Positions 51,723 through 61,500 are shown, counted from the first letter of the stretch. The stretch: 64,000 nucleotides of DNA from Streptomyces eurocidicus (GCF_002891295.1 NZ_LGUI01000003.1:963965-1027964); one strand, 5' to 3'. Notes: generated by a model not told the origin, from the letters alone. Translations and numbers: made by a program.

Positions 51723-53874
51723 CGGTCCCGGGCACCCCGGCACCTCGGCCGGCCTCGACGGCCCCACCGTCCACCCCGTCGGCGCCCAGCTCCTCTGGGG
51801 CGACCCGGCGCCCCTGTGGGCCGTCGGCGACTGGCGCCCCGACGAGGTGCGCGTCGTCCAGGCCGACCCCTTCACCCGCCTCGCGGTCCTCGGCCGCTGC
51901 GGCGTCAGCGACGAGGAGCTGCGGGTCGGGCTGATCGCGGCGCGCGGCGGCGCGCTCCGCCACCTCACCGCCTGGCCCGGTGGCTACACCGCCGTCGCCC
52001 AGGTGGGGCGCCGCATCACCGTCGCGGGCGACCTCGCCGGCGCCCGCCCCGTCTTCCACACCGCCTGGGCCGGCGGCACCGCCTACGCCACCGCCGCCCT
52101 GCCCCTCGCCGACCTCATCGAGGCCCAGCTCGACGTCGGCCACCTCGCCGCCCTGCTCGCCTGCCCCGACTCCCCGGAAGCCCTGAGCGACGGCACGCCC
52201 TACCTGGGCGTACGGCGCGTACCGCCCGGCCACGCGCTGGTGTTGCGCGACGGCGCCCGCGACATCACCGGGTACGAGCCGACGGCCTCCCTCGCCGTCG
52301 CGGGCCCCCAGCTCGCCCCCGAACAGGCCGTCGCGGGCATACGGGACGCCCTCGTCGAAGCCGTACGGACCCGCCTCGCCGCCCCCCGCCACGCCCCGGA
52401 GGCCACGGGCGCAGGCGGCCGCGACCCCGGCCCCGTCCCCGGCATGGGCCCCGCGCAGCGGCGCGCGGCGCGCGGCGGCGCACCCGCGCCCGGCATCGGC
52501 GCCGACCTCTCCGGAGGCAGTGCCTCCGCCACCCTGGCGCTGCTCGCGGCCGGCCTCCCGGGCCTGCCCGGCACCCCGCTCGGCCACGGCACCGGCGCCG
52601 GCGAGCGCCTCCTCGCCGTCACCTTCAACGACCTGGTGGCCGACGGCGGCCGCGCGCGGGAGGCCGAGCTCGAACGGGCCCGCGCCATGGCCGCCAACCC
52701 CCGCCTGCACCACGTCGTCGTCGCGGCCGGTGAGGAGGCCCTCCCGTACGCCGACCTGTCGAGCGGGCCGCTGACCGACGAACCGGGCCCCTCCCTCGTC
52801 ACCGCCGAACGCCACCGCAGACGCCTGGCCGCGGGCAGCGCCGACCACCTCGTGGGGCACGGGGCCCGCCAGGTGCTGGACGCCCACCCGGCGCGCCTCG
52901 CCGACCTGCTGCTGGACCGCCGCAGACGCCATATGCTGCGGCCCGTCTCGGCCCTGGCCCGCGCCGAAGGGCCCTCGGCGCAGTCCCTCTTCGTGCCGTT
53001 CACCGTCTACCGCGCGGCGCGCCGACTGGCCCGTACGTCCTTCCGGGAGGGGCTGGAGGCGGTGGCGGGCCAGCTGCTGGCGCCGGGCTTCCCGGCCGTC
53101 GCGGACGAGATGCCGGGCCCGGACGGGCCCGCCGTACGGGGAGCAGGGACCGGCTCCGGACCGCCCTCGGGAGCGGTGCGGCCGGGCGGTGCCGTGGACG
53201 CCTCGCTCGCGGCCCTGGCCTGGTGCCGGCCGGGCCCCGCGGCCCGCTGGCTCACCGGTGAGGCACTGGCCGAAGTATCGGTTCGCCTCCATGCCGCCGC
53301 CGTCCGGCCGTCGGGACTCCTCCAGCGCCCCGGGGAGCGCCGCGCCGCCGCCGCGCTCGCCCGGCACGCGGCCGACCACCGGGTCTTCGAACAGGCCGCC
53401 GAGGTGCGCAGCCAGCGCCTGCACGCCCCCTTCCTCGACAACCAGGTCGTACGGGCCTGCCGCGCTCTTCCCGAGGCGCTCCGGGTGCAGCCGGGGGCGC
53501 GCGCGTCGGTTCTACGCGCGGTCCTCGCGGGGGCCGGGGTACCTGAACTGCCGCCCGGCTGGGGCGCCACGTCGCACGCCGCCCACGCCGCCGCCGTGCG
53601 CGCGGGCATCAGGGCCTCCGTGAAGCCGCTGCTGGAGCTCTTCGACGCCCCGCTGCTGGCCGACGCGGGACTCGTCGACGCCAGAGTCGTACGGGCCGCC
53701 CTGAACGCGGCGGCGGACGGCCGGGCCCTGCCGTTGGACGGCCTGGCGGAGCTGGTCTCCACGGAGGTGTGGCTACGGCGGCTGCTCGCCCGGCGCGGCA
53801 CCTGCTGGACGGGCGCGGCGGCGCCACGGCAGCGGGCGGTGGCGGGCGGGGTGGGGCCGCGGTACGGTCCGTGA
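51652..53874 (+). CDS. Asparagine-synthase-like protein with altered ATP loop
   Basis: This 740-aa protein has an N-terminal Ntn-like domain without an N-terminal Cys (starts MRWLVGW), so there is no glutaminase activity. The C-terminal half resembles the ATP-pyrophosphatase domain of AsnB and lasso-peptide cyclases: RRVPPGHALVLRDG, the P-loop GADLSGGSASATLALLA near residue 286, and RLHAPFLDNQVVRACRALP. The loop normally reads SGGxDS; here Asp is replaced by Ala, so the reaction may differ or be lost. ATG 51652 has GGAGG 5 nt upstream. It is a conserved Streptomyces orphan near the NsdA-like gene. Confidence 0.8.
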   Translation: MRWLVGWSSTASGTGPRAAPPYGDGPGHPGTSAGLDGPTVHPVGAQLLWGDPAPLWAVGDWRPDEVRVVQADPFTRLAVLGRCGVSDEELRVGLIAARGGALRHLTAWPGGYTAVAQVGRRITVAGDLAGARPVFHTAWAGGTAYATAALPLADLIEAQLDVGHLAALLACPDSPEALSDGTPYLGVRRVPPGHALVLRDGARDITGYEPTASLAVAGPQLAPEQAVAGIRDALVEAVRTRLAAPRHAPEATGAGGRDPGPVPGMGPAQRRAARGGAPAPGIGADLSGGSASATLALLAAGLPGLPGTPLGHGTGAGERLLAVTFNDLVADGGRAREAELERARAMAANPRLHHVVVAAGEEALPYADLSSGPLTDEPGPSLVTAERHRRRLAAGSADHLVGHGARQVLDAHPARLADLLLDRRRRHMLRPVSALARAEGPSAQSLFVPFTVYRAARRLARTSFREGLEAVAGQLLAPGFPAVADEMPGPDGPAVRGAGTGSGPPSGAVRPGGAVDASLAALAWCRPGPAARWLTGEALAEVSVRLHAAAVRPSGLLQRPGERRAAAALARHAADHRVFEQAAEVRSQRLHAPFLDNQVVRACRALPEALRVQPGARASVLRAVLAGAGVPELPPGWGATSHAAHAAAVRAGIRASVKPLLELFDAPLLADAGLVDARVVRAALNAAADGRALPLDGLAELVSTEVWLRRLLARRGTCWTGAAAPRQRAVAGGVGPRYGP

Positions 53875-54075
53875 CCTCGGCGGCCCGGCCGGGGGTCCGG
53901 CCCGGTGGCCCGGCCTGGGGTCTGACCTGATGGCCCGGCCTGGGGTACGGCCCGGTGGTCCGGCCCGCGGGGTCCGGCTCGGGGCCCGCGCCGTCCGGTC
54001 GGCCGGGCCCAGCGTGCGCCCGGGCGCACGCTCCGGCTTGCGTGCCCGGCCCGTGCCCCCGGCGTACGCTCCGGC
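53875..54075. repeat. GGCCCGGCC-type repeats
   Basis: About 200 bp of degenerate repeats built from GGCCCGGCCTGGGGT and GGCCCGGTGG units lie between two convergent genes. No gene is present. Confidence 0.5.
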
Positions 54076-56421
54076 CTACACCCCCGGCTCGCGCCCCGGT
54101 TCGGGACGCCAGAGGGCCTCGCGCCATGACCAGTCGTCCGGGGACGGAGAGGCGAACAGGTCCACGTCGCGCACCGGCCCTCGCGGATCCGGGCCCATGC
54201 GTGGCGCTCGCGGGACGGGAGAGACCGCGGGGAAGACGGGCCTCGACAGGCCCGTCCTTCCGCCGCAGCTGATCCGTGCCGCCGCCCAGTCGGCGACCGT
54301 CACCGTCTCCCAGGCGGAGCCGGGCTCGACGACCAGCCGGATCGTCCGGCGCCCCGACAGCGGCACGTGCACGGGAACCGCCCCCTCGCCACCCCGTACG
54401 ACCTCCGAGCGCCACAGGCGCGTGCCGTCGCCGTAGACGGAGAACCGGGCCGAGCCGAAGCCGAACGTCATGTCGTCGACGCCCGCCAAGGCGTCGTAGG
54501 ACGTGCAGGAGCGGTTGAGTTCGATGGTCACGGACGACATGGCGCTCACGCTCACGCCGTCGCGGTACGTCACACCGCCGATCCGCAGCCCGTACCGCTG
54601 CCAGAGCCAGCTGCTCACGCCCGGCCGGATCTCGGGGCCGGTGCCGCCGCCGGGGCCCGCGTAGTCCAGTTCGTTGAGCGGGTAGACGGTGGCGGGCGGC
54701 GGGGCGGGCTTCGGAGGCGGCTTGGGCGTCGGCGGCCGGGGCGGCGTGGGTTTCGGACCCGCCGGAGGCCGGGGCGCGGCCGGCGAGGGCCGGGGCGTCG
54801 GCGCGGCCGCGTGACGCGGCTCCGGTGGTTTGCTGCTCACGGACGGCGTCGGGCTCGGCTTCGGGCTCTGGGCCGGGCTCGGGGTGCGCGAGGGAGCGGG
54901 CGAAGGGGGCGGCGTCGGTGACGGCTTCCTCGACGGCGTGGGCACGACCGGCGCGGCGGGCGCCTTGGCCCGCGGTTTCTCGGGCGGCGCGGGGGAGTTC
55001 CCCATCAGGGCGTACGCGGCCACGGCACCGGCCGCGACGACCGCCCCCGCCGCGATGCCGATCTTCGCGGGCGCCCCCAGGCCCTCGCCCGCCGCCGCAC
55101 CCCCCGAACCACCGCTCGCACCCGCCCCTCCGGCGCTTCCGGCCCCGGCGGCCCCGCTCGCGGCCGCCGCCGCACCCGCCCCGAAAGCCGCCGTACCGGC
55201 CCCCGCCGCGCCGGTGGCCAGCCCCGCCACCGCCTTGACGGAGAAACCGGCGGCGAACCAGCCGATGACCGCGACCGGCAGCAGCGCGCGCAGCCGCTCA
55301 TTGACGTCCGCGACCTCCAGCGCCGCCGTACGACAGCGCGCGCAGTCCTCCAGGTGCTTGCGCAGACCGCGCTCGGCCCGCACCCGCAGGCCGCCCCGGG
55401 CGAAGGCGCCCAGCCGGTCCGCGTAGCGCGCGCAGCTGCCGCCCGCGGTCAGCGAGGTGCTCACATGCGCCTGGAGATACGCCTGCTTCAGCCCCTCGCG
55501 CGCGCGGTGCGCCAGCACCGCCGTGGCATTGGCCGTCAGCCCCAGCAGCGGCGCCACCTCGCTGGGGGACCCCTCCTCGACGGTGGTGTGCCACAGCACC
55601 GTCTGCCAGCGCTCGGGCAGGCTGCGGAACGCCCGCACGGCCAGCGACTGCTCGGCCTCCCGCATGGCCAGCACATCGGCGGCCAGGTCGAGGGTGTCGT
55701 CGTCCGGCCCGGCGGACGTGCGGGCCGCCGACGCCGCGAAGACCGCGAAGTCCTCGACCAGCTGCTCCCGCTTGGCGGTCTTCCCCCAGGCCGCCGCGAC
55801 CCGTCGCACCGTGGTCAGCAGATACGCGCGCACCGACGAATCGGGCCCCGCGCCGCTCCGCACCGCCTGCAGGGTCCGAGCGAAGACCTCGTTGGTCAGG
55901 TCCTCGGCGGTGTGGTCGTCACGGCAGCAGCTACGGGCGTACCGGCGGACGGCGGCGGCATGCCGGCGGTACAGCTCCTCGTACGCCAGGCTCTCGCCGC
56001 CCCGCATCCGCGAGACGAGTTCGAGGTCGGACGGCGGTACGTCGGCGTCGGCACCCGCGCCTACGCCGGAGGACGCACCGGAAGCCCCACTGGAATCCGC
56101 TGCCGCTGCCGCCTCGGAGAAGACACTGCCGGAAAAGCCGCCGGAGGAGCCGACTGAAGAGTCGCCGGACGGACCGTCGCCGGCCGTATCGTCCGCTCCG
56201 ACCCCCGGGCCCGCTGCCGCGCCCTCCCCGGCCGCCGTACCCGTGGTGCCGCGGTGTCTGCCCTGGCGCTGCCGGGGCACGCTCGCGTCGATGCCACGGG
56301 TCAGATCGGGCAGGAAGGGGGCGGGAAGGGACAGGTCGTCGTGCACGGGCAGGTGACGGGGGAGCGGTGACTCGCCTTCCTCATCACTCCCGCGCGGTTC
56401 TTCCGGCCCGTCAACACCCAT
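54076..56421 (-). CDS. ECF sigma factor fused to zinc-finger, membrane and NPCBM-like module
   Basis: This 781-aa protein has a disordered N-terminus (~130 aa), then sigma region 2 (LELVSRMRGGESLAYEELYRRH), region 4 (LPERWQTVLWHTTVEEG and VAPLLGLTANATAVLAHRAREG), and a zinc-finger anti-sigma-like segment with HLEDCARC near 355. One or two hydrophobic stretches follow (best GIAAGAVVAAGAVAAYALM near 455), then a Pro-rich stalk. The C-terminal ~170-aa domain resembles NPCBM carbohydrate-binding modules. It looks like ECF sigma groups with built-in regulatory extensions (ECF52-like). ATG 56421 was chosen. Confidence 0.88.
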   Translation of the reverse strand: MGVDGPEEPRGSDEEGESPLPRHLPVHDDLSLPAPFLPDLTRGIDASVPRQRQGRHRGTTGTAAGEGAAAGPGVGADDTAGDGPSGDSSVGSSGGFSGSVFSEAAAAADSSGASGASSGVGAGADADVPPSDLELVSRMRGGESLAYEELYRRHAAAVRRYARSCCRDDHTAEDLTNEVFARTLQAVRSGAGPDSSVRAYLLTTVRRVAAAWGKTAKREQLVEDFAVFAASAARTSAGPDDDTLDLAADVLAMREAEQSLAVRAFRSLPERWQTVLWHTTVEEGSPSEVAPLLGLTANATAVLAHRAREGLKQAYLQAHVSTSLTAGGSCARYADRLGAFARGGLRVRAERGLRKHLEDCARCRTAALEVADVNERLRALLPVAVIGWFAAGFSVKAVAGLATGAAGAGTAAFGAGAAAAASGAAGAGSAGGAGASGGSGGAAAGEGLGAPAKIGIAAGAVVAAGAVAAYALMGNSPAPPEKPRAKAPAAPVVPTPSRKPSPTPPPSPAPSRTPSPAQSPKPSPTPSVSSKPPEPRHAAAPTPRPSPAAPRPPAGPKPTPPRPPTPKPPPKPAPPPATVYPLNELDYAGPGGGTGPEIRPGVSSWLWQRYGLRIGGVTYRDGVSVSAMSSVTIELNRSCTSYDALAGVDDMTFGFGSARFSVYGDGTRLWRSEVVRGGEGAVPVHVPLSGRRTIRLVVEPGSAWETVTVADWAAARISCGGRTGLSRPVFPAVSPVPRAPRMGPDPRGPVRDVDLFASPSPDDWSWREALWRPEPGREPGV

Positions 56422-56780
56422 AGCGGAGGCCCCTGTACACACCAGCACATTTGGACATGCGGAAGCGTGGCACAGCGACGACCGCCACGAGGGCAGCACG
56501 AGCCGCAACCACTCATCCGTGGTGTCTTGACGCACCAGGAGTACGAGAGTTCACCCGAAAGGGGAAGAGTTGCTCGAACGCGCCCTGCGGCCCGCCCTTG
56601 CGGATCATCTGACGGATCGTGAGCAGTACGGACACTCGCGAACGGCGGGCGCACCACCGGTCCCGGCCGACCACGGCCGACGCCGGACCGGGGCGCCGAG
56701 CGAGGTGCCGAGCGAGGTGCCCGTGGTGCGGACCGCTCGCACGGCCCGCACCACGGCTCACTCACGGCTCGCCCGCGTCC
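56422..56780. other. Spacer with TetR-gene terminator
   Basis: A perfect 11-bp inverted repeat, CCGTGGTGCGG (56721-56731) and CCGCACCACGG (56746-56756), lies 25 nt after the TetR stop on the minus strand and probably terminates it. A 12-bp direct repeat (GCCGAGCGAGGT) sits at about 56697-56718. The left half should hold the sigma-gene promoter. Confidence 0.55.
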
Positions 56781-57518
56781 CTACTCCACCGGCCGCGACC
56801 GAAGACCCTCCAGCAGGATGTCCAGCAGTCGCGAGGACGCCGCCGCCTGCTGCACCGCGTCCGGCAGCGACGGCGCGGCCGTCGCTATCACCAGCAGGAC
56901 ATCGGCGACCGTGACGTCCGCGCGCAGCTGACCCGCCGCCCGCGCCCTGTCCACCAGCCGGCCGACGACCTCCAGCAGAGCCGCCGCGCCCGAGTCCTCC
57001 CGCTCGTCGACCGGGGCCGGGCGCTGCTCGACGAGCCGCAGCTCGTGCAGCTGACCACCGGTGGCGCCCGGCTGCCGCTGCTGCGGCACCCGCGGCTCCA
57101 CCCGCTCCTCGGTCTCCACGTCGACGCCGACCCGCAGCACCTGCGGCGGCAGCAGCCGCCCCGCGCCCGAGGCCACCGACGTGCGGAGGAACCGGGAGAG
57201 CGCCGACCACGGCTCGTCCTCCTGGCCCAGCGCCGTACGCGCCTGCTCGGTCAGCCGTGCGGTCTCCTCCTCGGCTATCCGCCGCACCAGCACGTCCTTG
57301 CTGGGGAAGCGGCGATAGACCGTCCCCACCCCGACGCGGGCCCGGCGCGCCACGTCCTCCATCGGCGCCCCGTACCCCAGCTCGCCGAAGACCTCGCGAG
57401 CCGCCCGCAGCACATGCTCGAGATTCCGCTGCGCGTCCACGCGCAGCGGCGTGCTCCGGCCACCGCCTGCGTCAGCGGACGCGACAGCGGTCGACCAATG
57501 AGAGCCCTGAATATGCAT
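56781..57518 (-). CDS. TetR family transcriptional regulator
   Basis: This 245-aa protein has an N-terminal helix-turn-helix (NLEHVLRAAREVFGELGYG, ARRARVGVGTVYRRFPSKDVL). The ligand domain is split by a charged insert (VDVETEERVEPRVPQQRQ), unusual for the family. ATG 57518 has GGGGGA about 7 nt upstream. It is divergent from the NADH dehydrogenase gene; a perfect palindrome in the shared 402-bp region is a candidate operator. Confidence 0.9.
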   Translation of the reverse strand: MHIQGSHWSTAVASADAGGGRSTPLRVDAQRNLEHVLRAAREVFGELGYGAPMEDVARRARVGVGTVYRRFPSKDVLVRRIAEEETARLTEQARTALGQEDEPWSALSRFLRTSVASGAGRLLPPQVLRVGVDVETEERVEPRVPQQRQPGATGGQLHELRLVEQRPAPVDEREDSGAAALLEVVGRLVDRARAAGQLRADVTVADVLLVIATAAPSLPDAVQQAAASSRLLDILLEGLRSRPVE

Positions 57519-57778
57519 ATGTGTTCCCCCGGTTATGACGTCTCCCCCCGGAGACTCCCCGCCCTGACTGCCGGGGCACGTCTCTGACACCCCGACGGAG
57601 TACGAACATAGTTGAGCCCAGGTCAAGAAAGAAGAGGTAGTTCCGCACAGGCCATCCCCGATTGGAGTACGCACCCCTTCCGACCTGATTCTGCACCACC
57701 TCACAACCCCACCACAGCCACCCTGACCTGCGTGCCTGTCTCCCACCTCAGGACCCCGGCCGCGGAGGGATCACCTCC

Positions 57779-57790
57779 ATGACCGGTCAT
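57779..57790. promoter_or_regulatory. Candidate TetR operator
   Basis: ATGACCGGTCAT is a perfect 12-bp palindrome between the divergent TetR and NADH dehydrogenase genes, 131 nt before the latter's start. The rest of 57519-57920 has no gene. Confidence 0.4.
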
Positions 57791-57920
57791 ACATTTCGCC
57801 GGGCCTGTGGACAAACCATCGCCGGGGGTGCGTCATGGGAGGGAGCTGTGCTCGCCGGGGCGACCCGGCACCCCGGCCGGACGACCCCTCGGGCCGGGTG
57901 ACATCGCGAGGAGGGCCTTG

Positions 57921-59264
57921 GTGAAGGAACCGGCGCGCATTCTGATCGTCGGCGGCGGCTACGTCGGGATGTACACCGCCCTCCGCCTCCAGCGGAAGGT
58001 CAGGCGAGGCGAAGCACACATCATCGTGATCGACCCCGAGCCGTACATGACCTACCAGCCCTTCCTCCCCGAAGCCGCGGCCGGCTCCATCTCCCCCCGC
58101 CACGTCGTGGTCCCCCTGCGCCGCACCCTGCCCAAGTGCCAGGTCGTCATCGGCGAGGTCACCTCGATCGAGCACGCCAAGCGCACCGCCACCATCAGCA
58201 CCCTGGCCACCCGCGAGGACAGCACGGGCGCCATCGAGGTCCACTACGACGAGCTGATCCTCGCCCCGGGATCCATCTCGCGCACCCTCCCGGTCCCCGG
58301 CCTCGCCGAGCACGGCATCGGCTTCAAGACCGTCGAGGAGGCCATCGGGCTCCGTAACCACGTCCTCGAACAGATGGACATCGCCTCCTCCACCCGGGAC
58401 CCCGACGTCCGTGACGCGGCGCTCACCTTCGTCTTCGTAGGCGGCGGTTACGCCGGCGTCGAAGCCCTCGCCGAGCTCGAGGACATGGCCCGCTACGCGG
58501 CCCGGTACTACCACAACCTCGAACCCGACGACCTGCGGTTCATCCTCGTCGAGGCATCCGGCCGCATCCTCCCCGAGGTCGGCGAGGAGATGGGCCGCTA
58601 CGCCCTGCGGGAGCTGCGCGGGCGCAACATCGACGTCCGCCTCGACACCCGTCTGGACTCCTGCGCCGACCGGGTGGCCGTGCTCAGCGACGGGGCGCGT
58701 TTCCCCACCCGCACGCTCGTCTGGACCGCCGGCGTCAAGGCGCACCCGATCCTCTCCGCGACCGACCTGCCGCTCAACGGACACGGCCGGCTCAAGTGCA
58801 CGGCCGCCCTCACCGTCGAGGGCGTCGAACACGCCTGGGCGGCCGGCGACGCGTCGGCGGTGCCCGACCTCACCGCGGAGGAGGAGGGCAAGCTCTGCGC
58901 CCCCAACGCCCAGCACGCGGTGCGCCAGGCCAAGGTCCTCGCGGAGAACGTCCTCGCCTCCCTGCGCGACCGGCCGCTCAAGGACTACCGGCACAAGTAC
59001 GTCGGCTCCGTCGCCTCGCTCGGCCTCCACAAGGGCGTCGCGCACGTCTACGGCAAGAAGCTCAAGGGCTACCCCGCCTGGTTCATGCACCGTGCCTACC
59101 ACCTCAGCCGGATCCCCACCTTCAACCGTAAGGCGCGCGTTCTCGCGGAGTGGACCCTCACCGGGCTGTTCAAACGCGAGATCGTCTCCCTCGGCTCGCT
59201 GGAGAACCCGCGCGCCGAATTCGAACTCGCCGCGGACACCGGACGTCATCCGGAAGCGAGTTGA
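57921..59264 (+). CDS. Type II NADH dehydrogenase (NAD(P)/FAD-dependent oxidoreductase)
   Basis: This 447-aa membrane-peripheral flavoprotein is expected to pass electrons from NADH to menaquinone without pumping protons. The first Rossmann motif is ILIVGGGYVGMYTA (FAD), the second is FVFVGGGYAGVEALAELE near 174 (NADH), and the FAD-binding AAGDASAVPD is near 305. EPYMTYQPFLPEAAAG is typical of NDH-2. GTG 57921 has AGGAGG 6 nt upstream; the frame is open to 57807. It is divergent from a TetR regulator. Confidence 0.9.
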   Translation: MKEPARILIVGGGYVGMYTALRLQRKVRRGEAHIIVIDPEPYMTYQPFLPEAAAGSISPRHVVVPLRRTLPKCQVVIGEVTSIEHAKRTATISTLATREDSTGAIEVHYDELILAPGSISRTLPVPGLAEHGIGFKTVEEAIGLRNHVLEQMDIASSTRDPDVRDAALTFVFVGGGYAGVEALAELEDMARYAARYYHNLEPDDLRFILVEASGRILPEVGEEMGRYALRELRGRNIDVRLDTRLDSCADRVAVLSDGARFPTRTLVWTAGVKAHPILSATDLPLNGHGRLKCTAALTVEGVEHAWAAGDASAVPDLTAEEEGKLCAPNAQHAVRQAKVLAENVLASLRDRPLKDYRHKYVGSVASLGLHKGVAHVYGKKLKGYPAWFMHRAYHLSRIPTFNRKARVLAEWTLTGLFKREIVSLGSLENPRAEFELAADTGRHPEAS

Positions 59265-59530
59265 CGCAGGTCGTGGGCCCGGAGAGCGAGCCGGGAACTC
59301 CCCTGCGGGGGTCGACGTCTGACGGATGTCAGTCCGGTCGGCCACACTGGTCGTGTGACCATGGGTGGGCTCGTCCCTGCGAAGAGTGACAATTACGAGG
59401 ATTCGGACGTTTGCTGCATTCCCCCGGGGGCCGGCCCCCGCACCGTCAACCGCGGCCCCGTGCCGGGCGCGCGGCTCAGCCATCACACGTCGCCGAGCTG
59501 GTCCGGAACGACTCCGCGAGGTAATCCTCT
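59265..59530. other. Spacer before the PAS-phosphatase gene
   Basis: This 266-bp stretch has no gene. AT-richer sequence around 59385-59415 (GTGACAATTACGAGG) may be a promoter for the gene at 59531. Confidence 0.35.
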
Positions 59531-61453
59531 GTGAACTTCACCCGCTGGAGCGCCCGGTTCCCCGGAACACAGCGCCGAGCCGCAGCACGCACCGACCGCA
59601 ACGACCACGCCGACAGGACCGACCGGACCGACCACGACGACCGGACCGGCCGTAAGGACCGCGCCGACCGTAAGGACCGCAAGGACCGGACCGGCCGTAA
59701 GGGCCGGACCGACGGCGGCACCCCCGCCCCACAGCCTTCGCCCCCGGCAGGCGGTTCCGTGCCCGCCGCCCGCGCGGAGACCGCCACACCGCCCCCTTCC
59801 GGCCTCGCAGGCGCCGTCCCCACCCTCGACGGGCTGTCCGTCCACGACCTCCTCGGCCAGGTCCCCGCCCTCGTCGCCGTCGTCTACGGCCCGGACCACC
59901 GCCTCGCCTATGTCAATGACGCCTACGCCGCCCTCTTCGGCCCCCGTGCCCCCGGCGCCCCCGCCCGCGAAGCCCTCCCCGAGCTGACGGAACTCGGCCT
60001 GCTCCCCCTCATGGACCAGGTCCTGCGCAGCGGTCGGCCCCGTACGGTCAAGTCCCGCCGCGTCACCGCGGACGCCCGCGCCGCGGAACTCCGCACCCCG
60101 GACACCGGGCCCACGGACGGCCGGGGGACGGACACCCGGCTCGCGCCGCACCCCGCCGACACCCCGGCGACGGCCGAGCCCGCAGGCGCCGGCCGCCACG
60201 GCTACTACACCTTCACCTGCTCCCCGATCACCGTGGGCACCCCGGACGCCGACCGCCCCGGCGTCCTCCTCTTCGCCGCCGACGTCACCGACCAGGTCGA
60301 GGCCGCCGAGCGGCTGCGCGCCAGCGAGCGCCGCCAGCGCGAGGCCGCCGTCACCCTCCAGCGCAGCCTGCTCCCCCAGGAGCTCGAACAGCCCGACGAC
60401 CTCCGCGTCGCCGCGACCTACCAACCGGGCGGCAAGGACACCGCGGTCGGCGGCGACTGGTACGACGTCATCACCCTCGGCGCCGGCCGCACCGCCCTCG
60501 TCATCGGCGACGTGATGGGCCGCGGGGTCCGCGCGGCCGCCGTCATGGGCCAGCTCCGCACCGCCGTAAGGGCGTACGCCCGCCTCGACCTGCCACCCCA
60601 CGAGGTCCTCCAGCTTCTCGACGGCCTCGCCTCCGAGATCGACGCCACCCAGATCGCCACCTGCGTCTACGCCGTCCACGACCCCAACGAGGGCCGCCTG
60701 GTCTACGCCTCGGCCGGCCACCTCCCGATCCTCGTCCGCGACCCCGACGGCACGGTCCGCCGCGCCGCCGAACCCACCGGCCCCCCGCTCGGCACCGGCG
60801 GCTGGCTCCACACCTCCGGCACCGTGCCCCTCGGACCGGGCTCCAGCGCCGTGCTCTACACCGACGGCCTGGTCGAGCGGCGCAACGAGGACATCTACGA
60901 AGGCGTCGAAGCCCTGGAGCGCGCCTTCGCCGGCGCCACCGGCTCACCCCAGGTCATGTGCGACCGGCTCATCCGCGCCCTCGGCGTCACCGCCGACCAC
61001 GACGACGACGTCGCCGTCCTCGTCCTCCAGCACCCCGCCCGCACCGGACACGACGCCGAGCTCTTCCACAACGCCGCCCTGGAGCTCCTCGGCGGCGTGG
61101 AGGCGGCGCCCCGCGCCCGCGCCTTCGCGTCGGGCGTCCTGGTCAGCTGGCGCTTCCCGACCGAGCTGCGCGATCTCGGGGTCCTGGCCGCGAGCGAGCT
61201 GGTGGCCAATTCCCTCCAACACGGGACACCGCCCATGCGGCTGCGCCTCCGCCGCACCGACCGGAGGCTGATCATCGAGGTCACGGACGGCGACGACCAC
61301 CTCCCGCGCCGCCGCCGCGCCGAACCCGCCGACGAGGCCGGGCGCGGCATCTCGATCATCGCCACCATCGCCTCCTCCTGGGGCTCACGCCGCACACCGG
61401 GCGGCGGCAAGGCGGTGTGGTGCGAATTCGCCCTCCCGGCCGGGCACCCATGA
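59531..61453 (+). CDS. PAS-SpoIIE phosphatase-HATPase regulatory protein
   Basis: This 640-aa protein is of the Streptomyces partner-switching type. An N-terminal Asp/Arg/Lys repeat region (DRTDRTDHDDRTGRKDR-like) precedes a PAS-like domain (VPALVAVVYGPDHRLAYVNDAY). The PP2C/SpoIIE domain follows, with VGGDWYDVITL, VIGDVMGRGVRAA, LYTDGLVERR and HDDDVAVLVL. The C-terminal anti-sigma-type ATPase has VLAASELVANSLQHG and GGKAVWCEFAL. It thus combines an anti-sigma-like kinase and the opposing phosphatase in one chain. GTG 59531 is the start. No antagonist gene is adjacent. Confidence 0.92.
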   Translation: MNFTRWSARFPGTQRRAAARTDRNDHADRTDRTDHDDRTGRKDRADRKDRKDRTGRKGRTDGGTPAPQPSPPAGGSVPAARAETATPPPSGLAGAVPTLDGLSVHDLLGQVPALVAVVYGPDHRLAYVNDAYAALFGPRAPGAPAREALPELTELGLLPLMDQVLRSGRPRTVKSRRVTADARAAELRTPDTGPTDGRGTDTRLAPHPADTPATAEPAGAGRHGYYTFTCSPITVGTPDADRPGVLLFAADVTDQVEAAERLRASERRQREAAVTLQRSLLPQELEQPDDLRVAATYQPGGKDTAVGGDWYDVITLGAGRTALVIGDVMGRGVRAAAVMGQLRTAVRAYARLDLPPHEVLQLLDGLASEIDATQIATCVYAVHDPNEGRLVYASAGHLPILVRDPDGTVRRAAEPTGPPLGTGGWLHTSGTVPLGPGSSAVLYTDGLVERRNEDIYEGVEALERAFAGATGSPQVMCDRLIRALGVTADHDDDVAVLVLQHPARTGHDAELFHNAALELLGGVEAAPRARAFASGVLVSWRFPTELRDLGVLAASELVANSLQHGTPPMRLRLRRTDRRLIIEVTDGDDHLPRRRRAEPADEAGRGISIIATIASSWGSRRTPGGGKAVWCEFALPAGHP

Positions 61454-61500
61454 CGAACGGCTGTGGCCCGGAAACCAGGTTTCCGGGCCACAGCCGTTCG
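61454..61500. terminator. Bidirectional terminator, 23-bp perfect inverted repeat
   Basis: Arms 61454-61476 and 61478-61500 are perfectly complementary around one central base, with core GGCTGTGGCCCGGAAACC. It starts right at the stop of the plus-strand gene and lies before the end of the convergent MFS gene. Confidence 0.85.

Noticed and set aside
59531..59720. Asp/Arg/Lys repeats at the start of the PAS phosphatase considered as a wrong start
   Set aside because: GTG 59531 is the only reasonable start before the domain region and the frame has normal codon bias. The repeat is kept as a disordered N-terminus, although a later start cannot be excluded.
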